DNA of 64,000 nt. It comes from Mesorhizobium sp. Root102 (GTDB lineage Bacteria > Pseudomonadota > Alphaproteobacteria > Rhizobiales > Rhizobiaceae). This document shows positions 59,241 through 64,000 of the stretch, piece by piece. The position numbers and the translations under genes were made by a program. Where the stretch lies: NCBI RefSeq assembly GCF_001425625.1, contig NZ_LMCP01000001.1:125430-189429 (forward strand), written 5' to 3'. Under the pieces are notes generated by a model that saw only the letters and a list, made by a program, of their open reading frames with translations, made no database searches and was not told the origin of the DNA. Positions within the stretch are counted from its first letter, which is position 1. Each line of letters starts with the position of its first letter.

Positions 59241-60362
59241 TTATCGATCTCTCGGGTCGAGCGCGTCGCGCAGGCCGTCGCCAACGAAGTTCAGCGCGAA
59301 CAGTGTCGAGACGAGGAAGAAGGCGGGAAACAGGAGCAGCCAGTTGGCGGTGCCGATGTTCTTGGCGCCGACCGAGATCAGCACGCCCCAACTGGTCATC
59401 GGCTCCTGCACGCCGAGCCCGAGGAATGACAGGAAGCTCTCCAGGATGATGACTTGCGGCACCAGCAGCGTCATATAGATCACCACCGGGCCGAGCAGGT
59501 TGGGAATGACGTGGCGCAGCAGGATACCGCGCTGGCCGACACCCATGGCTTCCGCCGCCTGGACATATTCCTGCCGGCGGATCGACAGCGCCTGGCCGCG
59601 CACGATGCGCGCCATGTCGAGCCACAGCACGGCGCCGACCGCCAGGAACATCAGCACGAAGTTGCGGCCGAAGAACACCACCAGCATGATCACGAAGAAG
59701 ATGAAGGGCAAGGAATAGAGCACGTCGACGATGCGCATCATGACCTCGTCGACCTTGCCGCCGGCAAAGCCGGCAGCGGCCCCGTAGACCACGCCGATGG
59801 CCACCGCCACGACGCCGGCAAGCAGGCCGATGGCCAGCGATATGCGCCCGGCCATCAGCGTGCGCGACAACAGATCGCGGCCGGTGTTGTCGGTGCCGAA
59901 CAGGAAATATTGCTGCTTGATCGAGGCACTCATGGTCACTTCGAGGCCGTCAGGCGACTTGCTCTCGATCTTGGTGTCGTCAAAGGCATCGGAGCGGTCG
60001 AGATAGCGGATGTTGCGGTCGTCGATCGGCTTGGTCGACTTGACGGTAACGAAGACCTGGTTGCCTTCCTGCCGCCACTCCTTGATGTCGACCCGCATGC
60101 GCTTGATCGCTTCGGTGAGTGCCGTCTCGATCATGTCGGCCTTCGGATAGGCCGACAGGCTCGGCGGCATGCGCACATAGTCGGCATAGATGGTGGTGTA
60201 CTGATGCGGCACGAACAAGGGCCCGAACACGCTGACGACACCGATCAGGGCGAGGTAATACAGGCTGAACATGGCGGCGCGATTGGCCTTGAGGCGCGCC
60301 CAGGCATCACCCCAGAGCGAGCGACCGACGACGGCGGGAGCTGTGGCTGCAATGTCAGTCAT
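59241..60362 (-). CDS. Oligopeptide ABC transporter permease (OppC type)
   Basis: 373 aa. After the first membrane segment (AMFSLYYLALIGVVSVFGPL) there is an unusually long periplasmic insertion (about residues 55-155) before the standard domain beginning FGTDNTGRDLLSRTLMAGRI. Five further membrane segments and the ATPase-coupling EAMGVGQRGILLRHVIPNLL loop follow. It overlaps the OppB gene by 8 bp. Confidence 0.89.
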   Translation of the reverse strand: MTDIAATAPAVVGRSLWGDAWARLKANRAAMFSLYYLALIGVVSVFGPLFVPHQYTTIYADYVRMPPSLSAYPKADMIETALTEAIKRMRVDIKEWRQEGNQVFVTVKSTKPIDDRNIRYLDRSDAFDDTKIESKSPDGLEVTMSASIKQQYFLFGTDNTGRDLLSRTLMAGRISLAIGLLAGVVAVAIGVVYGAAAGFAGGKVDEVMMRIVDVLYSLPFIFFVIMLVVFFGRNFVLMFLAVGAVLWLDMARIVRGQALSIRRQEYVQAAEAMGVGQRGILLRHVIPNLLGPVVIYMTLLVPQVIILESFLSFLGLGVQEPMTSWGVLISVGAKNIGTANWLLLFPAFFLVSTLFALNFVGDGLRDALDPRDR

Positions 60363-61278
60363 AGCGCACCCTCGGGTCGACGACCGCGTACATGACGTCG
60401 ACGATCAGGTTGAAGACGATGGTGAAGATGGCGATCACCACCACCGTTCCCATCACCAGCGTGTAGTCGCGGTTCAGCGCGGCATCGACGAAATAGCGGC
60501 CGACGCCCGGAATGGAGAAGATCGTCTCGACGATGACCGAGCCGGTCAGCAATGCCGCGGCTGCCGGGCCGGTGAAGGAGACGATCGGCAGGATGGCGCC
60601 GCGCAGCGCGTGCTTGACCACCACCGACCAGTCGGAGAGGCCGAGCGCGCGCGCCGTGCGGATATGATGGGACCGCAAGGATTCGATCATCGAACCACGC
60701 ATCAGCCGGGCGACGATGGCGATCTGCGGCAGAGCGAGCGTCAGCACCGGGCCGACCTTGTTGATGAAAGCGCCGTCGCCCCATCCACCGATCGGCAACA
60801 GCTTCCAGGTCAGCCCGAACAGGAGCTGGATTACCGGTGCGATGACGAAGGTGGGGATGGTGCTGCCGGCGGTCGCCAACGCAATCACCGTGTAGTCGCC
60901 AAGCTTGTTCTGGTTGAGCGCGGCAATGGTGCCGAGCACGGAACCGAGCAGAAGCGCCAGGACGAGCGCCGAAGCACCGAGTTGGACCGAAATGGGCAGC
61001 CCCTTGGCGAACAGTTCGGTGACGGTGAAGTCCGGCATGTTGTAGCTCGGGCCGAAATTGCCGCGCAGCAGATTGCCGAGATAGTGGACGAATTGCAGCC
61101 AGAGCGGATCGTTGAGGCCGAACTGGGCTTCAAGGTTGGCCCTGATCTCGGGACTTAGCCCCCGCTCCTGGTTGAATGGACCGCCTGGCGCGACGCGCAT
61201 CAGGAAAAACGCCATGGTCACGATGACGAACAGCGTCGGGATGGCGGTCAGAAGCCGCCGTAATACGTATCGCAGCAT
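60355..61278 (-). CDS. Oligopeptide ABC transporter permease (OppB type)
   Basis: 307 aa, six membrane segments. N terminus MLRYVLRRLLTAIPTLFVIV and RTARALGLSDWSVVVKHALR coupling loop are typical of OppB/DppB. It heterodimerises with the OppC-type permease. A strong hairpin and rhizobial repeats separate it from the upstream binding-protein gene. Confidence 0.9.
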   Translation of the reverse strand: MLRYVLRRLLTAIPTLFVIVTMAFFLMRVAPGGPFNQERGLSPEIRANLEAQFGLNDPLWLQFVHYLGNLLRGNFGPSYNMPDFTVTELFAKGLPISVQLGASALVLALLLGSVLGTIAALNQNKLGDYTVIALATAGSTIPTFVIAPVIQLLFGLTWKLLPIGGWGDGAFINKVGPVLTLALPQIAIVARLMRGSMIESLRSHHIRTARALGLSDWSVVVKHALRGAILPIVSFTGPAAAALLTGSVIVETIFSIPGVGRYFVDAALNRDYTLVMGTVVVIAIFTIVFNLIVDVMYAVVDPRVRYD

Positions 61279-61296
61279 CGGTGCCCCGCTTGATCC

Positions 61297-61332
61297 AGAG
61301 CAACGCGCGTCCAGCCGGACGGTTGCGCTCTA
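61297..61332. repeat. Rhizobial palindromic element between oppA and oppB
   Basis: AGAGCAAC (61297-61304) and GTTGCGCTCT (61322-61331) flank GCGCGTCC-AGCC-GGACG, forming an imperfect dyad. A second degenerate repeat (CGCACCGACATGCC to CCGATGCG, about 61346-61390) follows. They look like dispersed intergenic elements recruited into the operon spacer. Confidence 0.5.
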
Positions 61333-61403
61333 GCCTTCAAATCTTCGCACCGACATGCCGAAAATCGATTCCGGTTCCCGGGCCGATGCGATGGCAAACC
61401 ACT

Positions 61404-61431
61404 GCCGCCGCGCCCTGAAGGGCGCGGCGGC
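61404..61431 (-). other. Strong intercistronic hairpin between oppA and oppB
   Basis: GCCGCCGCGCCCT (61404-61416) and AGGGCGCGGCGGC (61419-61431) are perfect complements, giving a 13-bp GC stem with almost no loop. There is no T-run on the minus strand. It sits 13 bp after the binding-protein stop and probably protects or attenuates the operon mRNA there. Confidence 0.7.
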
Positions 61432-61443
61432 TTGGCCAGGGAG

Positions 61444-63039
61444 TTAGTCCTTGCTGACGAAGCGGGACGGATGGATGTCCATGACATTGTCATCGAAGCC
61501 ATGCAGCTTCGAGGAAACGATATCGTGGAAGCTGTAGTAGAGAAGCGGAATGTTGCCGACGTCATCGACAAGGATGCGCTCGGCCTCAGTGAGGTCCTTC
61601 ATGCGCTCTTCTGGCTTGCCGCCGGAAGCCGCCGCCTTGTCCATGGCCGCTTCATATGCCGGGCTGACATAGTTGGAATAGTTGTTGCCGCTGGCCTTGC
61701 GTGTGATGCCGAGGAAGGTCTCCGGATCCTTGTAGTCGGCGATCCAGGCGGCACGCGCCACATCATAGTTGCCCTTCTGCTCAAGGAAGGAGTAGTGGGT
61801 CTTGGTGTCGGTGTTGAGCAGCGTGACGTCGACGCCAAGCGGCTTCAGCTGTTCCTGGATGGCAACCGCGGTGTTCTTGTGGTTTTCCGACGTGTTGTAG
61901 CGGATCTCCATCTTCAACGGATGCTCGGGCGTATAGCCGAGTTTCTCGAGGGTCTTCTTGGCAGCGTCCTCGCGGTCGATCTGCGACATGTCGGCGTATT
62001 TGGCCATTGCCGGCGTGTAGCCCGCGATGCCCGGGGGCACCATAGAATAGCCAGGCAGCATCGAGTTCTGCCAGACTTTCTCGGCGAGGAAGTCCCGGTC
62101 GATCGCCATCGAGATGGCGTTGCGCAGTTCGGGGTTGTCCCACGGCGCTTTGTCGGTCTTGATCGCATAGTAATAGGTGCCGAGATACGGTCCGACGCGG
62201 ACCTGATCACCGAACTTGGTCTTGAGGTCAGCAAGCTGTTCGGTCGGCAGGTCGCCGTAGCTGTCGAGTTCGCCGGCCTCGAAGCGCTTCATCGCCGATG
62301 AACGGTCTTCGGTCGGGATATAGTTGACGACGTCCATCTTGACGGTCGCGGCGTCCCAGAATTTCGGATTCTTGACCAGCTTCATGTGGTCGTTGGGAAT
62401 CCACTCGGCCAGTGTATAGGCGCCGTTCGAAACGAGATTGCCCGCCTTGATCCAGTCGGCGCCGAGCTTTTCGATTGAAGCCTTGTTGACCGGATACGTG
62501 GCCTGGTGGGTCAGCATCTCCAGGAAGTAAGGCGTCGGCGCCTTGAGCGTGACTTCGAGGGTATTTGCGTCAAGTGCCTTGACGCCCATATCCTCCGGCT
62601 TGCCCTTCTTGGTGTTGACTTCCTCGGCGTTCTTCACGGGATAGAGCATGGAAGCGTATTCGGCAGCGGTGGCCGGATCTTCCAGCCGTCGAAACGAATA
62701 GACGAAGTCGTCCGCCGTCACCGGGCTGCCATCCGACCAGAGGCCGTCCTTGCGCAGCTTGAAGGTGTAGACAGTGCCGTCGTCGGACACCGTCCAGCTT
62801 TCGGCGGCGCCCGGAATGAGGTTGGTCTTCTGGTCATGCATGACCAGGCCCTGGAACAGGTCGCGTATGATATCGGCTTCGTAGACAGTCGAGGTCTTGT
62901 GCGGGTCGACCGTCTCCGCTTCGGCGGCGCTGCCTCTGTTATAGACGGTCTCGGCGAAAGCCGGTGTGTAGAACGTGCCGGCCGCCAAAGCCATCGTCGT
63001 GGCGAGCACCGTCGCCTTCAGCATGTTTTTCATCAGCAT
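61444..63039 (-). CDS. Oligopeptide ABC transporter substrate-binding protein (OppA type)
   Basis: 531 aa from the minus-strand ATG at 63039, with GGGAGAAC six bases upstream; a longer frame to 63126 is not needed. Signal peptide NMLKATVLATTMALAAGTFY..AFAE, then the SBP_bac_5 fold (GSAAEAETVDPHKTSTVYEA, FQGLVMHDQKTNLIPGAAES, RKDGLWSDGSPVTADDFVYS). Binds oligopeptides in the periplasm. First gene of the oppABC-DF operon. Confidence 0.9.
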   Translation of the reverse strand: MLMKNMLKATVLATTMALAAGTFYTPAFAETVYNRGSAAEAETVDPHKTSTVYEADIIRDLFQGLVMHDQKTNLIPGAAESWTVSDDGTVYTFKLRKDGLWSDGSPVTADDFVYSFRRLEDPATAAEYASMLYPVKNAEEVNTKKGKPEDMGVKALDANTLEVTLKAPTPYFLEMLTHQATYPVNKASIEKLGADWIKAGNLVSNGAYTLAEWIPNDHMKLVKNPKFWDAATVKMDVVNYIPTEDRSSAMKRFEAGELDSYGDLPTEQLADLKTKFGDQVRVGPYLGTYYYAIKTDKAPWDNPELRNAISMAIDRDFLAEKVWQNSMLPGYSMVPPGIAGYTPAMAKYADMSQIDREDAAKKTLEKLGYTPEHPLKMEIRYNTSENHKNTAVAIQEQLKPLGVDVTLLNTDTKTHYSFLEQKGNYDVARAAWIADYKDPETFLGITRKASGNNYSNYVSPAYEAAMDKAAASGGKPEERMKDLTEAERILVDDVGNIPLLYYSFHDIVSSKLHGFDDNVMDIHPSRFVSKD

Positions 63040-63192
63040 GAAGTTCTCCCTGTCGGCGCTGCCGTCGGCGCACCTTTTAAGTGTTGACGCCCCGGAGCCG
63101 ATATCTGACCCCTTTGAGCGCGCCACCGGTTCCCTCCGATGGCTGGTGGCAGGAGACTAGACAGGAGGTAAGGTCTTTTCAACCGAGTACTG

Positions 63193-63209
63193 ATTGACCT
63201 TAAGTCAAT
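63193..63209. promoter_or_regulatory. Inverted repeat in the divergent oppA/TadE spacer
   Basis: ATTGAC-CTTAA-GTCAAT (63193-63209) is a perfect dyad around a TTAA core. The 270-bp spacer is A/T-rich and must carry both promoters; this is the only clear operator-like signal in it. Confidence 0.45.
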
Positions 63210-63312
63210 AGTCAGAAATCAAAGCAAGCATCCACTAAATTAGAACTGTCTTTCAATCGTGCACACCTCCAGGTTGCGCCTAGAGTTTTCGCTTTTGCAT
63301 CCGAACTTTGGC

Positions 63313-63771
63313 ATGTTCAGAGCCATGGTACGCAATGTCATTCCCACGGTCATAAGCCGCCGATTCCAGATGGATACGTCAGGAACTTCGGCGGTTGAGT
63401 TCGCCCTGCTCTCACCGATCTTCATCCTTCTTCTACTCGGGATGGTTGCATACGGTATATATTTCGGCGCTGCCAACTCGATCCAGCAGATCGCGGCGGA
63501 CGCGGCCCGCACAGCGATCTCCGGATTGAACCAGACCGAACGGCAGACGCTCGTCGCCAGCTTCGTCACCAACAATGCCGGCGGATATCCTTTCGTGGAT
63601 GCCAGCAAGCTGACCTACCAGGCCAATGATAGCGTGGCCGATGGAAGTCAGTTCGTTGTGTCCATCCAATACGATGCCCGCAACCTGCCGATCTGGAATC
63701 TTTTCCCAGGCATAGCGATGCCAGGCACCACCATCACGCGCAAGTCAACGATCAGGGTCGGAGGCATCTGA
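63313..63771 (+). CDS. TadE-like pilus assembly pseudopilin
   Basis: 152 aa from ATG 63313; ATG 63325 and an upstream ATG 63259 are alternatives. The diagnostic segment is TSGTSAVEFALLSPIFILLL followed by the long hydrophobic helix and NSIQQIAADAARTAISG. TadE proteins are minor pseudopilins of Flp/Tad pili in the inner membrane. It is directly followed (0 bp) by a TadG-like gene, as in other Tad loci. Confidence 0.83.
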   Translation: MFRAMVRNVIPTVISRRFQMDTSGTSAVEFALLSPIFILLLLGMVAYGIYFGAANSIQQIAADAARTAISGLNQTERQTLVASFVTNNAGGYPFVDASKLTYQANDSVADGSQFVVSIQYDARNLPIWNLFPGIAMPGTTITRKSTIRVGGI

Positions 63772-64000
63772 ATGTTGCTGCGTGAGCGCAAGGAGATCTT
63801 CCGGCTTGCACGGTTGATGCTGGGCGACAGAAAGGCCAATTTCGCCGTCATGACGGCGCTCATGGCGCCGGTGGCGCTGGCGCTGGCCGCGGTGGCTATC
63901 GACGAAGCCTCGATCTACACCGAGCGCCGCGAGGCGCAGGCAATGGTGGATCTGGCGGCGATCACCGCCGCCTCGAACATCACCAACGTCAACACAGCAG
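63772..64000 (+). CDS. TadG-like pilus assembly protein, 3' end outside window
   Basis: Only the first 76 codons are present. KANFAVMTALMAPVALALAA is the N-terminal membrane segment typical of TadG/Flp pilus-assembly proteins, followed by IDEASIYTERREAQAMVDLA. It begins one base after the TadE stop, so the two are one operon. The usual C-terminal von Willebrand-like part is off the window. Confidence 0.75.
   Translation, partial: MLLRERKEIFRLARLMLGDRKANFAVMTALMAPVALALAAVAIDEASIYTERREAQAMVDLAAITAASNITNVNTA

Noticed and set aside
59239..59625. N-terminal extension of the fused oligopeptide ATPase
   Set aside because: The extension is the permease gene read in another frame; the ATPase domain begins right after ATG 59238/59223.

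Overview
The window looks like chromosomal DNA of a Mesorhizobium-type alphaproteobacterium (Hyphomicrobiales). This rests on recognised gene content: a MucR/Ros regulator, a choline-sulfatase bet operon, an Frc-type sugar ABC transporter, a rhizobial-class asparaginase, a rhizobial Tat-exported beta-helix protein, high-GC coding sequence and short rhizobial intergenic palindromes. No database search was possible, so family names come from motifs, length and context. I saw no CRISPR array, prophage, rRNA or intact insertion sequence.

Layout. 1-9.5 kb: the 3' part of an amidinohydrolase gene, then an XRE-cupin regulator and a compact eight-gene catabolic operon (periplasmic binding protein, single-domain ATPase, permease, phosphotriesterase-like hydrolase, GATase1-like protein, ribokinase-like kinase, BtpA-like barrel, M20 amidase). 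The operon promoter is overlapped by two 13-bp palindromes, and a decayed fragment resembling the first gene lies just past the operon. 9.6-20.3 kb: cell-envelope and housekeeping genes (class A PBP, DUF1214/DUF1254 pair, DUF2336, DUF1491, DivJ-like kinase, SufE, MucR). 20.3-31.1 kb: oligopeptidase B, LysE exporter, SET protein, two cytochromes c, Fe/Mn-SOD, aminotransferase, haloacid dehalogenase, L,D-transpeptidase, a hydrolase-LuxR fusion and a methyltransferase. 31.2-41.5 kb: HerA-like ATPase, methylmalonyl-CoA mutase, an AbrB/Doc toxin-antitoxin pair, Gre factor, beta-helix protein, asparaginase and thiolase.

41.6-48 kb is a choline-sulfate to glycine-betaine operon, betI-betC-(PLP lyase)-betA-betB, with a BetI-like operator. 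48-54.3 kb carries GDP-mannose genes (a ManC-AGE fusion and a phosphomannomutase) that share a 20-bp upstream motif and are separated by a divergent LysR/NmrA pair.

54.5-57.6 kb follows a tRNA-Pro(CGG) gene and is the least ordinary region. It is a run of very short genes (24-149 aa: membrane peptides, a His-rich exported protein, a lipoprotein). Five matches to the RpoE2/EcfG general-stress promoter (GGAAC-N18-TT) lie within 1.9 kb. Four face small genes. The fifth faces a gene-free stretch ending in a strong intrinsic terminator about 70 nt later, so it probably makes a stress-induced small RNA. 57.6-63 kb is an oppABC-DF oligopeptide importer, and the window ends inside TadE/TadG-type pilus genes.
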